64,000 bases of DNA from positions 12,625 through 76,624 of the forward strand of contig QOAO01000011.1 of assembly GCA_003978105.1 (NCBI GenBank), written 5' to 3'. The stretch's first letter is position 1, and every line of letters begins with the position of its first letter. This DNA comes from Thermovibrio sp. GTDB taxonomy: Bacteria > Aquificota > Desulfurobacteriia > Desulfurobacteriales > Desulfurobacteriaceae. The position numbers and the translations under genes are program-made. The notes beneath the pieces were generated by a model. That model had not been told where the DNA came from. It saw nothing but the letters and a program-made list of their open reading frames with translations, and ran no database searches. Of this stretch, positions 34,790 through 44,330 are shown piece after piece.

Positions 34790-36197
34790 TCTTTATCTCC
34801 GTCATCTCCTCAACTGCAAACTTTGGCCCCTCCCTTCCTATTCCGCTCTCCTTAACTCCACCGTAGGGCATCTGATCCACTCTGAAAGTTGGAATCTCGT
34901 TCACCATGATTCCACCACATTCAACTTCCTCGGCAAACTTAAAGGCATTCTTTAAATTGTTTGTAAATATGCCAGCCTGAAGACCGTAGGAGGAGTCGTT
35001 TATGTTCTCTATTCCCTCGTCTAAAGAGGATACTGGGTTAACCATTATGACGGGACCAAAGACCTCTCCTCTAAAGAGTTTGGCTTTCCTTGAAACATTT
35101 GTAATAACCGTTGGCTCTATAAGTGTATCTGAAAGCCTTTTACCTCCACAAACTATTTCTCCTCCCAACTTTTTGGCCTCATCAATCCAGTCCATAATTC
35201 TGTCTGCAGCCTGTTTATCTATAACAGGTCCAACATCTGTCTCTTCAAGTCTCGGGTCTCCAACTTTTAGTTTTTTTGTAAAGGAGGAGAGCTCCTCAAC
35301 AAACCTATCAAAAAGGGAATCGTGAACAAAAACCCTCTGAACGGAGATACAGACCTGACCTGCAAGGGCAAAGCCTCCCCTTGCCACCTTCTCTGCAACC
35401 AGAGAAAGCTTTTCAAACTGGTCAGAATCTATATAAACGCCCGAGTTTGAACCTAACTCCATTGCGTACTTCTTAAGCCCCCCGCGGCTCATAATTATTT
35501 TTCCCGTTTGAACGCTTCCAGTGAACGTGACCATCCTTACATCGGGGTGGCGTACCAAAGCATCTCCTGCCTCCTCTCCGTAACCAGTTACAACGTTAAC
35601 AGCCTCCGGGGGGAAACCTGCCTCTATTAGGAGTTCTGCAAGCTCTATCACAACCAACGAGGTATTCTCTGAGGGCTTAATAACAACAGAGTTTCCAGCA
35701 GCTAAAGCTGGAGCTACCTTGTGGCAGGTAAGGTTTAGAGGAAAGTTAAAAGGAGTTATACAACCGATGACTCCCAAGGGAACTCTTCTGTAAAAACCTA
35801 CCTTTCCTTTTATTCCTGGAGCTCCATCAAACTTAACCTCTTCACCTAAAACCCTCTTTGCCTCCTCAGCAGAAAGGGTTATCGTGTTAACAGCCCTTCC
35901 TACCTCTCCAAAAGCCTCCTTAACTGTCTTTCCAACTTCCTTAACTAAGAGCTCCGCAAACCTATCACTCCTTTTTGAAAGGAGCCTTGCAGCCCTCTCA
36001 AGTATTCTAAACCTTTCGTAGGAGGTTAAACTCTTCATCTTCTCAAAGCCTATCTTTGCAGACTCAACTGCAAGGTTTACATCCTCCTCACCTCCCCTTG
36101 GAATTGTTCCTATTGGTGAACCGTCGTAAGGAAACCTCTCCTCAATTTCCTCACCCTTAAAAACCCTCTTTCCAGCTATTAACATGTAACCCTTCAT
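34764..36197 (-). CDS. NAD(P)-dependent aldehyde dehydrogenase
   Basis: Aldehyde dehydrogenase superfamily member, 477 residues. The catalytic Cys is in GQVCISVQRV and the general-base Glu in MELGSNSG. ITPFNFPLNLT and FTGSVQTGK are cofactor motifs, and FRVDQMPYGGVKESGIGREG ends the protein. It is closest in character to the GAPN, lactaldehyde or succinate-semialdehyde group; the substrate is not settled. The phosphoesterase gene ends one base before its ATG, so the two are cotranscribed. Confidence 0.9.
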   Translation of the reverse strand: MKGYMLIAGKRVFKGEEIEERFPYDGSPIGTIPRGGEEDVNLAVESAKIGFEKMKSLTSYERFRILERAARLLSKRSDRFAELLVKEVGKTVKEAFGEVGRAVNTITLSAEEAKRVLGEEVKFDGAPGIKGKVGFYRRVPLGVIGCITPFNFPLNLTCHKVAPALAAGNSVVIKPSENTSLVVIELAELLIEAGFPPEAVNVVTGYGEEAGDALVRHPDVRMVTFTGSVQTGKIIMSRGGLKKYAMELGSNSGVYIDSDQFEKLSLVAEKVARGGFALAGQVCISVQRVFVHDSLFDRFVEELSSFTKKLKVGDPRLEETDVGPVIDKQAADRIMDWIDEAKKLGGEIVCGGKRLSDTLIEPTVITNVSRKAKLFRGEVFGPVIMVNPVSSLDEGIENINDSSYGLQAGIFTNNLKNAFKFAEEVECGGIMVNEIPTFRVDQMPYGGVKESGIGREGPKFAVEEMTEIKTICFDTGF

Positions 36198-36920
36198 CTA
36201 AACCCCCACAATTAACCTTGCTGCAAGGAACTCCGGAAGTCCAGCTCTTAAAATCTCCCTTGCCGCAGTCTTTACAGGGTATTCTACTCTAAAAACGCTG
36301 AATTTTTCCCGTTCTGTATCATAAATCCCAAAGGAAGCCCTTGGGTCTCTATCCCTTGGCTGACCAACGCTTCCTGGATTTAAGAGGTAACGCCCTCCCG
36401 TAATGTTAACTTCTCTTGTAGAAATTTCGTCAATTAGAGAACTTAAAAGCCTGTAGGCCTTTGGAATGTGGGTATGGCCGAAAAAACAAATCTCCCTTTT
36501 CTGAGATAAAAGGGCTTTAAATGCTTCATTTTTTGTCAGGATGTAATCCATACTCCCTGGTGATACAGGTGTATCGTGAACCAACTGACAACAACCCAAG
36601 AGTTCCTGGATATTCAAGTTCTTTAAAAACTCTAAGTTTTCCTCACTAATCCTCTCTAAGCTCCATTTTATAACAGTTTGAGCGTAGGTGTTGAGAAGTT
36701 CCAAATCAACAAACCCTAAAAGTGCAAGCTCGTGGTTACCGAGTAAGACCCTACTGCAGTTTTCCCTGACCCAGTTAAGGCACTCGTTCGGAAAAGCTCC
36801 GTAACCTACCATATCCCCTAAACACCAAACCTCATCGACGTTCAATTCACTAAGTTTGGTCTCAACAGACATCAAGGCATGTATATTTCCGTGGATATCG
36901 GATACTATTCCAACTTTCAT
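36198..36920 (-). CDS. Calcineurin-like metallophosphoesterase
   Basis: A 240-residue phosphoesterase of the YfcE/MJ0936 type. Metal ligands are in VSDIHGN (7-13), LGDMVGYGAFPNEC, LLGNHELAL, HDTP and FFGHTHIP. RYLLNPGSVGQPRDRDPRAS is the C-terminal family motif. It may hydrolyse cyclic nucleotides or phosphodiesters; the natural substrate is unknown. Divergent from epmA, and joined to the aldehyde dehydrogenase gene downstream with no gap. Confidence 0.88.
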   Translation of the reverse strand: MKVGIVSDIHGNIHALMSVETKLSELNVDEVWCLGDMVGYGAFPNECLNWVRENCSRVLLGNHELALLGFVDLELLNTYAQTVIKWSLERISEENLEFLKNLNIQELLGCCQLVHDTPVSPGSMDYILTKNEAFKALLSQKREICFFGHTHIPKAYRLLSSLIDEISTREVNITGGRYLLNPGSVGQPRDRDPRASFGIYDTEREKFSVFRVEYPVKTAAREILRAGLPEFLAARLIVGV

Positions 36921-36945
36921 AAATTCCCCTAAAGGAGGCTTTATC

Positions 36946-37875
36946 GTGGTAGAGCTTCTAAATGTTAGAAATCTCCTTAAAAAAACGGTTAGAGAATTCT
37001 TCTACAACTTAAACTACGTTGAGGTGGATACTCCAATTTTATCACCCTACGAAAATCCCGACGATAACGTTGAGAACATTGAATCTTCCTTTAAGGACTT
37101 TTCTGGAAAAACGTACAGTTGGTTTCTCCATACCTCTCCAGAGTTCTTCATGAAAAGGTTTCTTTTAAACGGAGCTGAGAGAATATTCCAAATTTGTAAG
37201 GTTTTCAGAAACGGTGAGGTAACAGACCTCCACTCTGTAGAGTTCACAATGGTTGAGTGGTACAGGGTTGGAGAAAGCTACAGGATGGGAATTGAAGAAA
37301 CAGTATCCCTCATTAGGGAGTGTGGAAGAGCTCTCGAAAAGGAAACTGGAGTCTTTAAAGGAGTTAAAGCAAACTTAAACGAAACGGAACTTATAACCGT
37401 AGATGAGGCATTCAGGGAATTTGTCGGAATCTCTGTCTTTGACAGAGAAGGATTAAGGGAATTATCGGGGGAAAAAAGCTACGAAACGGCCTTTTTTAAA
37501 CTCCTTGTAGAGAAGGTTGAGCCGGGGATAGAAAAAATTGGGAAAATAGTCGTTCTCTACGATTATCCTAAAGAGTTCGGAGCCTTTTCAAAAGTTAGAG
37601 GAGATGTAGCTGAGAGGTTTGAGGTTTACGTATCGGGAGTTGAAATAGCAAACGGATATACCGAGTTAACCAATTTTGAGGAGTACAAGGAGAAATTTGA
37701 GGGCAGGAATGCCGATAGCGAATTTTTAAAAGCCCTGAAGGAGAAGCCACTTCCTCATTGTGAGGGTGTAGCCTTAGGTTTTGACAGGCTGTTGATGGTT
37801 TTAACGGGAGCAGAGAGCATAGAAGAGGTAGTACCCTATTCAACAAACAGCCTCATTAGGGAGACCAGCCCTTAA
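36946..37875 (+). CDS. epmA: Elongation factor P--(R)-beta-lysine ligase (EpmA/GenX)
   Basis: Class II lysyl-tRNA-synthetase-like enzyme lacking the anticodon-binding domain. It lysylates elongation factor P to help with polyproline translation. VDTPILSPYENPDDN, LHTSPEFFMKR, FRNGEVTDLHSVEFTMVEWYR (motif 2) and GVALGFDRLLMVL (motif 3) are seen. The start is GTG 36946 (309 residues) after GGAGG; the 30 upstream codons overlap the divergent phosphoesterase gene and are not expected. Neither efp nor epmB is in the window. Confidence 0.92.
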   Translation: MVELLNVRNLLKKTVREFFYNLNYVEVDTPILSPYENPDDNVENIESSFKDFSGKTYSWFLHTSPEFFMKRFLLNGAERIFQICKVFRNGEVTDLHSVEFTMVEWYRVGESYRMGIEETVSLIRECGRALEKETGVFKGVKANLNETELITVDEAFREFVGISVFDREGLRELSGEKSYETAFFKLLVEKVEPGIEKIGKIVVLYDYPKEFGAFSKVRGDVAERFEVYVSGVEIANGYTELTNFEEYKEKFEGRNADSEFLKALKEKPLPHCEGVALGFDRLLMVLTGAESIEEVVPYSTNSLIRETSP

Positions 37876-38428
37876 AGAGACCGAAATTTCTACCAAGGAG
37901 AAGTGAGAGAGCTCTGTCAACAACAAAATTAACAAGTTCCTCAATGGACGAAGGTCTCCCGTAAAATCCTGGAGAGGCGGGAAGAACTGTAGCTCCGGCA
38001 TCTATTACCTTTAACATATTTTCAACGTGAACCCTGTTCAGCGGGGTTTCCCTCAAAACAAGAATTACAGGCCTTTTTTCCTTCAAATTGACGTCTGCAG
38101 CCCTGTGGATTAGGTTTTGAACTACTCCATTAGCAATGTGGCCCAACGTTCCTGTAGAGCAAGGGGAAACTACCATTCCCTTTACAGGGTAGCTTCCACT
38201 TGAAATAGGAGCAAAAAGGTCCGTTGGTTCATAAACGTTGACGAGGTCAGAGGGAAGGATTGAGATAAATCTCTCAACGCTCATATCTATTTCGTATTCA
38301 AAAACCCTCCTCCCGACTTCAGAAAATACCAAATCAACACCGTAGGAGTTTGAAACTAAAACCTCAATCAATCTCTTACCGTAAACAGACCCACTTGCTC
38401 CCGTTATTCCAACAACTACCCTTTCCAA
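37856..38428 (-). CDS. ubiX: Flavin prenyltransferase UbiX
   Basis: Makes prenylated FMN, the cofactor of UbiD-type decarboxylases. VGITGASGSVYGKRL is the FMN-binding N-terminus; CSTGTLGHIANG and VLVLRETPLNRVHVENML are family blocks, and ASPGFYGRPSS is near the end. Length (190) is normal. Starts at TTG with GAGGAAGC. With menaquinone made by the futalosine path (mqnA), a partner UbiD-like MqnL-type decarboxylase would be expected elsewhere; none is in the window. Confidence 0.94.
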   Translation of the reverse strand: MERVVVGITGASGSVYGKRLIEVLVSNSYGVDLVFSEVGRRVFEYEIDMSVERFISILPSDLVNVYEPTDLFAPISSGSYPVKGMVVSPCSTGTLGHIANGVVQNLIHRAADVNLKEKRPVILVLRETPLNRVHVENMLKVIDAGATVLPASPGFYGRPSSIEELVNFVVDRALSLLLGRNFGLFKGWSP

Positions 38429-38448
38429 AGCTTCCTCTCCTAATATAG

Positions 38449-39366
<918 letters not shown>

Positions 39367-39409
39367 TATACTGTTGGTTTGAAATAGTGAATTATTAGTG
39401 TACTTGTAG

Positions 39410-39415
39410 TATAAT
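39410..39415 (+). promoter_or_regulatory. Likely -10 element of the cyd operon
   Basis: TATAAT lies 49 bases before the cydA ATG in the AT-rich gap after argB. No convincing -35 is seen at 16-18 bases, so an activator may be used. No clear FNR-type site is visible. Confidence 0.4.
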
Positions 39416-39463
39416 CGAAATTTGGAATTGAAGAAGAAATAAACCTTTAAGGGAGGTGTTGCA

Positions 39464-40864
39464 ATGGACTTTGTACTACTTGTGTCGCGATTGCAGTTCG
39501 CGATGACAGCCTTCTTCCACTTCATCTTTGTACCCCTTACCTTAGGGCTGTCAACGATATCTGCAATCATGCTAACTCTCCACTACGCAACCGGTAAGGA
39601 AATCTACCGGGACATGGCAAAGTTCTGGGCAAAGCTCTTTGCGATTAACTTTGCACTTGGAGTTGCAACGGGTCTTGTCCACGAGTTTGAGTTCGGTATG
39701 AACTGGTCTGTTTACTCAAGGTTCGTAGGTGACATTTTCGGAGCTCCACTTGCCATTGAAGGTCTCCTTGCATTCTTCATGGAGTCAACATTCATGGGAG
39801 TCTTTCTCTTTGGTTGGGACAAGGTTCCAAAGGGAGTACACCTACTTGCCGCGTGGCTCTCTTCAATCGGTTCAAACCTTTCCGCCCTATGGATTCTCAT
39901 TGCAAACGGCTGGATGCAGCACCCTATAGGAGCAGAGGTTTCAAACTTTGTTGCAGGAAAGAGGGCAGAACTTGCAGACTGGTGGGCTGTCGTGTTTAAC
40001 CCAGTTGCAGACGTTAAATTCTGGCATACCGCAACAGCCGGAATGATTCTCGCATCTGTCTTTGTCCTTTCCGTTAGTGCATACCACCTTTTAAGGAAAC
40101 AACATATTGAATTCTTCAAAAAGTCTGCCTACGTTGCACTCATCTTCGGACTAATTGCATCATTAGGAGAGATTGTTATAGGGGACATTCACGCCCACGA
40201 AGTTGCTAAAACTCAGCCAACAAAACTTGCGGCTATGGAAGCTCTCTGGGATACAAAGAGCGGGGCAAACGTCTTACTTGCAGCATGGGCTGACCAGAAG
40301 GCTCAGAAGAACGCAGTTGAAATCCCACTTCCTATTCCGGGTCTCTTGAGCTTCCTTGCAACACACGACTTCAACGGAAAGCTTTTAGGAGCAAAGGACT
40401 TACAGAAGAAGTTTGAAGCTCAGTTCGGTCCAGGAAACTACATCCCACCAGTAAACTTAGTCTTCTGGGCTTTCCATATAATGGTTTACTTAGGATTCTT
40501 CTTTGCAATTCTCTTCATCTGGGGACTTGCCAAGTACAGAGACCTTGAGAATGCAACAGGATTCTTAAAGGTTGCCCTCTACTCACTACCACTTCCCTAC
40601 ATTGCTTGCTGGTTAGGATGGGTTACAGCAGAGGTTGGAAGGCAGCCATGGATTGTTTATCCTCTAACTGACGATTACGGAAAAATTCTCCTTCCCGAAA
40701 TTGGACTTAAAACTGCTCATGCAGTATCACCTTTAACAAACATTGAAGTCGTAATCACTTACGTAATATTCCTATTAACGTTCACAGGTCTTGCAATTGC
40801 AGACTTCTATCTTCTTTCTAAGTTTGCAACAAAAGGCCCAGAGAAAGAGGCTGAACTTTACTAA
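39464..40864 (+). CDS. cydA: Cytochrome bd quinol oxidase subunit I
   Basis: Inner-membrane quinol oxidase subunit holding hemes b558, b595 and d. Axial His19 is in FFHFIFVPLTLG-like FFHFIFVPLTLG context, with HEFEFGMNWS and the GRQPW signature near the C-terminus. The 466 residues and the short loop between helices 6 and 7 point to the short Q-loop (CIO-like) class. GGGAGG precedes the ATG. The preceding -10 at 39410 likely drives cydA, cydB and the small ORFs downstream. Gives high-affinity oxygen reduction or protection in a microaerobic or anaerobic host. Confidence 0.96.
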   Translation: MDFVLLVSRLQFAMTAFFHFIFVPLTLGLSTISAIMLTLHYATGKEIYRDMAKFWAKLFAINFALGVATGLVHEFEFGMNWSVYSRFVGDIFGAPLAIEGLLAFFMESTFMGVFLFGWDKVPKGVHLLAAWLSSIGSNLSALWILIANGWMQHPIGAEVSNFVAGKRAELADWWAVVFNPVADVKFWHTATAGMILASVFVLSVSAYHLLRKQHIEFFKKSAYVALIFGLIASLGEIVIGDIHAHEVAKTQPTKLAAMEALWDTKSGANVLLAAWADQKAQKNAVEIPLPIPGLLSFLATHDFNGKLLGAKDLQKKFEAQFGPGNYIPPVNLVFWAFHIMVYLGFFFAILFIWGLAKYRDLENATGFLKVALYSLPLPYIACWLGWVTAEVGRQPWIVYPLTDDYGKILLPEIGLKTAHAVSPLTNIEVVITYVIFLLTFTGLAIADFYLLSKFATKGPEKEAELY

Positions 40865-40878
40865 GGAGGAGGTGGGCA

Positions 40879-42075
40879 ATGCACTTTGATTTACAAACCA
40901 TTTGGGCGATTTTGGTAACAATTCTAATCGCCGGCTACATCCTTACAGACGGTTTTGACCTTGGAGTTGGTATTCTCCACGGATTTGTAGCAAAGACAGA
41001 CATAGAAAAGAGGGTAACAATCAATGCTATAGGTCCTGTATGGGATGGAAACGAGGTTTGGTTCATTACAGCTGGTGGTGCTGCATTTGCAGCGTTCCCA
41101 GAACTTTACGCTGCACTCTTTAGCTCCCTTTACATTGCACTCTTTGTTGTTCTACTTGCTCTGATTTACAGGGCTGTCTCCTTTGAATTCAGGAGTAAGG
41201 AAGAGAGTGAAGGATGGAGGAAGTTCTGGGACCAAAGTATCTTTTGGTCCTCTCTATTGGTTACTCTCTTGATTGGTGTAGCTATCGGAAACATCATTGC
41301 AGGACTTCCAATTAAGAACTCAGCTATTGAGGGAGACATCCTTCACGGATTTGTCTATGCAGAGAAGTTTCCAATTAGCTTCATCAACTTGGTCAATCCG
41401 TTTACTTTCCACGGCCTCTACGGATTGTTGGTTGGAGTTACAACCGTTCTATTTGTCATGATGCACGGTGTTTCCTGGCTTCTCTGGAAAACAGAAGGTT
41501 CCGTAGCTGAAAGGGCAAGGAGCATTGGACTTAAGATTTGGCTTCCGTTTGTAATTATGTATGTTGTATGTACAGGAATAGCATACACAATCTCATACAA
41601 AGTCGGAGACGTTTCTAAGGTTAAGTACCTAAACCTTCCACAGGACATGGTTCAGCAGATTGCCGGAATGCTTCAAGGAAACGTTCTTCCCCATGCACTC
41701 TTTAGGTTCCCTGTAATTGAGTTTGCTCTAATTATCCTTGCTGCTCTCTGTGCAGTTTGGTGGTTGATAGCTGTTAAGAATGCCAACGGTGCTCAGGCGT
41801 TCTTTGCTACATTTTTCACATTTATTTTTGCTGGATTTGCCGTAATGTTTGGAGCCTATCCTTTGGCAGTTCCTTCAAGCTTGGGACTCGAACACTCAAT
41901 CTCAATCTACAACGGTTGCTCCAGTCAGTTAACCCTCACTGTTATGCTCGTTGCCGCACTAATATTTGCTCCTATCGTTATCGCTTATCAGGCATGGGTT
42001 TACAAGATGTTCCTGTTCAAGATTTCTCCAGAGTCCCTCAAGAAGGAAATTGAGGCTGGTGGTGAAGAATACTAA
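40879..42075 (+). CDS. cydB: Cytochrome bd quinol oxidase subunit II
   Basis: Second membrane subunit, 398 residues, about nine transmembrane helices. ILTDGFDLGVGIL and NGPVWDGNEVW-like AIGPVWDGNEVWFITAGGA are the family signatures. A long middle loop and extra length relative to short CydB proteins are typical of some thermophiles. AAGGAGGAGG precedes the ATG, 14 bases after cydA. The CydX-like ORF starts 14 bases after its stop with its own strong ribosome site. Confidence 0.95.
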   Translation: MHFDLQTIWAILVTILIAGYILTDGFDLGVGILHGFVAKTDIEKRVTINAIGPVWDGNEVWFITAGGAAFAAFPELYAALFSSLYIALFVVLLALIYRAVSFEFRSKEESEGWRKFWDQSIFWSSLLVTLLIGVAIGNIIAGLPIKNSAIEGDILHGFVYAEKFPISFINLVNPFTFHGLYGLLVGVTTVLFVMMHGVSWLLWKTEGSVAERARSIGLKIWLPFVIMYVVCTGIAYTISYKVGDVSKVKYLNLPQDMVQQIAGMLQGNVLPHALFRFPVIEFALIILAALCAVWWLIAVKNANGAQAFFATFFTFIFAGFAVMFGAYPLAVPSSLGLEHSISIYNGCSSQLTLTVMLVAALIFAPIVIAYQAWVYKMFLFKISPESLKKEIEAGGEEY

Positions 42076-42089
42076 GGAAGGAGGTAATT

Positions 42090-42182
42090 ATGTGGCTTAT
42101 CATAGCTTTTATTTGGTGGATTGGAGTTGCATGGTTGACCTACGTTCTTGCTAAGTCTAAGTTGGAGGGTGAGGGGGTCTAA
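42090..42182 (+). CDS. CydX-like 30-residue membrane peptide
   Basis: An ATG with the strong site AAGGAGG opens a 30-codon frame encoding a single hydrophobic helix (residues 2-20) and a short charged tail (AKSKLEGEG). The MW start and its position right after cydB match CydX/CbdX-type third subunits, which stabilise the heme site of bd oxidases. It has little sequence likeness to E. coli CydX, as is usual for such small proteins. Its stop codon lies in the loop of a 9-base-pair hairpin. Confidence 0.75.
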   Translation: MWLIIAFIWWIGVAWLTYVLAKSKLEGEGV

Positions 42183-42192
42183 TCCCCCTCAC
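42169..42192 (+). terminator. Hairpin at the CydX-like gene end (attenuator or RNA stabiliser)
   Basis: GTGAGGGGG-TCTAAT-CCCCCTCAC is a perfect 9-base-pair stem. It is followed by TAATAAATT, not a true T run, so it more likely reduces read-through or protects the cydAB mRNA than ends all transcription. Confidence 0.6.
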
Positions 42193-42211
42193 TAATAAAT
42201 TAGGAGTCGAA

Positions 42212-42631
42212 ATGGGTGCAATAATTGGGCTCAAGGACAACTTCCTGAAGGGAAGAGAGGACTTAAAGGAAATGGTTTTTTCGTTAAAGAGGGAAGGAAA
42301 GAACTGGAATGAGATAGAGGAGTTTCTGAGGGAGGAGTTTAAAGGGGAGCTGAGCTTTTTAAGGCCAAACCTGTTTACCTACTTCCTGTTTATCGGGGGA
42401 ATCTTTTTACTACCTCTCCTTTACCTCTGGAAATCGGTTTTTGAGCCCGAAACTTTCGGTTACTTTATCAGCAGACTCCTCTTTGCAATTTCTGCAATGC
42501 TTTCACTGAAAGGGATAGTGGGGCATTACGTTGTAGTATTTCTAAACAGAGATAGATTTGAAGCAGAGCTCCAAGCTCTCAAAGCAACAATTGAAGGAGG
42601 GAAAAATGGCAGCGGAAAACAATCCAATTAG
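42212..42631 (+). CDS. Small membrane protein, unknown function
   Basis: A 139-residue protein with a charged N-terminal half (residues 1-50, helical), two transmembrane helices at about 54-72 and 82-104, and a charged tail. I do not recognise the family. GGAG precedes the ATG. It lies in the cyd operon after the hairpin, and its stop overlaps the start of another tiny membrane ORF by 26 bases. A role in oxidase assembly or electron transfer is a guess from position. Confidence 0.6.
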   Translation: MGAIIGLKDNFLKGREDLKEMVFSLKREGKNWNEIEEFLREEFKGELSFLRPNLFTYFLFIGGIFLLPLLYLWKSVFEPETFGYFISRLLFAISAMLSLKGIVGHYVVVFLNRDRFEAELQALKATIEGGKNGSGKQSN

Positions 42632-42713
42632 GACACTTCTCTTTTACGGTGTTTTCGGAATATACATATTAATCGTTCTTATAACATCAATTGTTATCAT
42701 TGCTAACCAGTAG
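42606..42713 (+). CDS. 35-residue single-helix membrane peptide
   Basis: An ATG preceded by GAAGGAGGG opens a 35-codon frame: a polar N-terminus (AAENNPIRT), one hydrophobic helix (about residues 11-33) and the end ANQ. The good ribosome site inside the end of the 139-residue gene suggests translational coupling. It overlaps the convergent rqcH 3' end by 27 bases. No family is recognised. It may be a second small subunit of the oxidase. Confidence 0.6.
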   Translation: MAAENNPIRTLLFYGVFGIYILIVLITSIVIIANQ

Positions 42714-44330
42714 TCCCTGCCCCCTCTGGGGGGCCTTTAAAAACCTCTCAAACTCCTCTGAACTAACGGAGACTGTTCTCTCTTCCCTGTAAGTTACAAA
42801 TCCTAAAGGGGTTCCGGGAGGCTTCTTCAAATTCTTAACCTTTGTATAATCGACTAAAACCTTTCCAGACTCTCTTCCCTTGCTAAAGTAGGCAGCTGCC
42901 GATGCAGATAGGAGAATGTCCTCATCGGTTGGCTTCTCACCCCTCTGGAGTTTCAGTATTACGTGAGAACCGGGCGTGTCCTTTACGTGAAACCAAAAAT
43001 CCCAGGGATTCGAAGCCTTTAGCGACAGGAACTCATTCTCCCTCCTGTTTCTGCCCACAAAGATTTTTCTACCAGAAGGAAGAGTAAAAACTTTAAACTG
43101 AGGTAAACTACTTTTCTTTTCTTCCTTTTCCTTTAAAAATTCTGAAATCTCATCAACACTTTTTGAACTTTCAACAAATTGCCTAAGTAGTTTTAATTTT
43201 TCAATCTCCTCCTCTAACCTTGGGAGCTCCCTTTCTGCAAACTCTGACCTCCTCAGCTTCTTTCTGTAGAGGTTAAAAATTCTCTCAAGGTTTTCCTTAG
43301 GGGAGAGGGAAGGGTCAAGGGAAACCTTAACTGTTCTTCCTGTGGAGTAATCGGGGAGCTCCACCTCCGAAACTCCTTGCTTAACTCGGTATAGATTGTA
43401 CTTTAAGATTTCCCCCCAGTATTTGAGTCTATCAATTTCCTCCTTTAACCTATCAGTTTTTGAGAGTTCCTCTATTTGCTTTTCCAAGCTCTCAATTTTT
43501 TGATTGAGCCTTTCAATGAGCTTTTTCTTCTTACTTTCAAACTCCCTCTCCTCTACAACAACTTCGTAGAACTTTCTCCAGGCAGAGCTAAAGGGAAGCT
43601 CTCCTGAAAAGACTTCAAAATTTAATTCAGAGAGGGATTCGTAGGAAAAAGTTGTTAAATACTTGGGCTTTCTGTCTTTAAAGTAGAGGTAGGCCTTCAT
43701 CGATTTTCTGTGTTTTTCAATAAACTCCGAATAGGCCTTCTCTAAGTCTCCATACTCTTTAAAAAGCAGTCCTATTTCCCTTGAGCTTAGAGGGGAGAGT
43801 CCCTCTACGAACCTGTAGAGGTTTTTCTCTACTCCCTCAGCCGAGACTTTCCCGAAACTTAAATCATTGAAAGGCTTTTTCTCAGAGGGAGGGAATCGAT
43901 ACTTCGCCCCTTTCTCTAAAGGCCTGACAGAGCTCTTAGGCTCCCTTAAGAGGTAGAGAATCTCCCTTTCATCATTTAAAACAAATAAGTTTGCATTCTT
44001 CCCGGTAATTTCAAATATAAGATAGATTAGATTGCTCTTCCCCGAAGGGAGGATTTTAACAAGCTCGGCAAAGAGAACCCTATCCCTTCTTGGTAGGAAG
44101 AACCTTCGGATAAAGAGTCCTCTCAAAAAGGAAAGAGGAGTAAATTCCTTTTCTGCTATAGGTTTTTCTGAAACGAAAAGTGCGTTTGGAGTGCCTGAGT
44201 AGAAGTTTAAATATAAACCGTCTATTTCAATTGAAACTTTTGAACCGTGAAAAAGGACTCTTCTTATCCTTCTTTTCCTAAGAGTCTGGTTGAGCTCCTC
44301 GCAGAGTTTCTCTACATAGAGGTAGTCCAT
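42687..44330 (-). CDS. rqcH: RqcH (NEMF/FbpA family) ribosome quality-control protein
   Basis: NFACT-family protein of 547 residues. It binds obstructed 50S subunits and adds C-terminal alanine tails to stalled chains. An N-terminal NFACT-N domain (1-170), helix-hairpin-helix region, coiled coils (about 275-300, 350-400) and the C-terminal NFACT-R domain are present; NPWDFWFHVKDTPGSHVIL and VDYTKVKNLKKPPGTPLG are clear. The last 15 residues (APQRGQG onwards) exceed the usual end and are encoded over the cyd terminator. It overlaps the upstream Fe-S protein gene by 19 bases. Confidence 0.92.
   Translation of the reverse strand: MDYLYVEKLCEELNQTLRKRRIRRVLFHGSKVSIEIDGLYLNFYSGTPNALFVSEKPIAEKEFTPLSFLRGLFIRRFFLPRRDRVLFAELVKILPSGKSNLIYLIFEITGKNANLFVLNDEREILYLLREPKSSVRPLEKGAKYRFPPSEKKPFNDLSFGKVSAEGVEKNLYRFVEGLSPLSSREIGLLFKEYGDLEKAYSEFIEKHRKSMKAYLYFKDRKPKYLTTFSYESLSELNFEVFSGELPFSSAWRKFYEVVVEEREFESKKKKLIERLNQKIESLEKQIEELSKTDRLKEEIDRLKYWGEILKYNLYRVKQGVSEVELPDYSTGRTVKVSLDPSLSPKENLERIFNLYRKKLRRSEFAERELPRLEEEIEKLKLLRQFVESSKSVDEISEFLKEKEEKKSSLPQFKVFTLPSGRKIFVGRNRRENEFLSLKASNPWDFWFHVKDTPGSHVILKLQRGEKPTDEDILLSASAAAYFSKGRESGKVLVDYTKVKNLKKPPGTPLGFVTYREERTVSVSSEEFERFLKAPQRGQGLLVSNDNN
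42719..42738 (+). terminator. Likely terminator of the cyd operon, inside rqcH
   Basis: GCCCCC-TCTG-GGGGGC followed by CTTTAAAAA forms a GC-rich hairpin 5 bases after the last small ORF. It lies within the coding sequence for the C-terminus of RqcH on the other strand. The T tract is short, so confidence is moderate. Confidence 0.5.
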
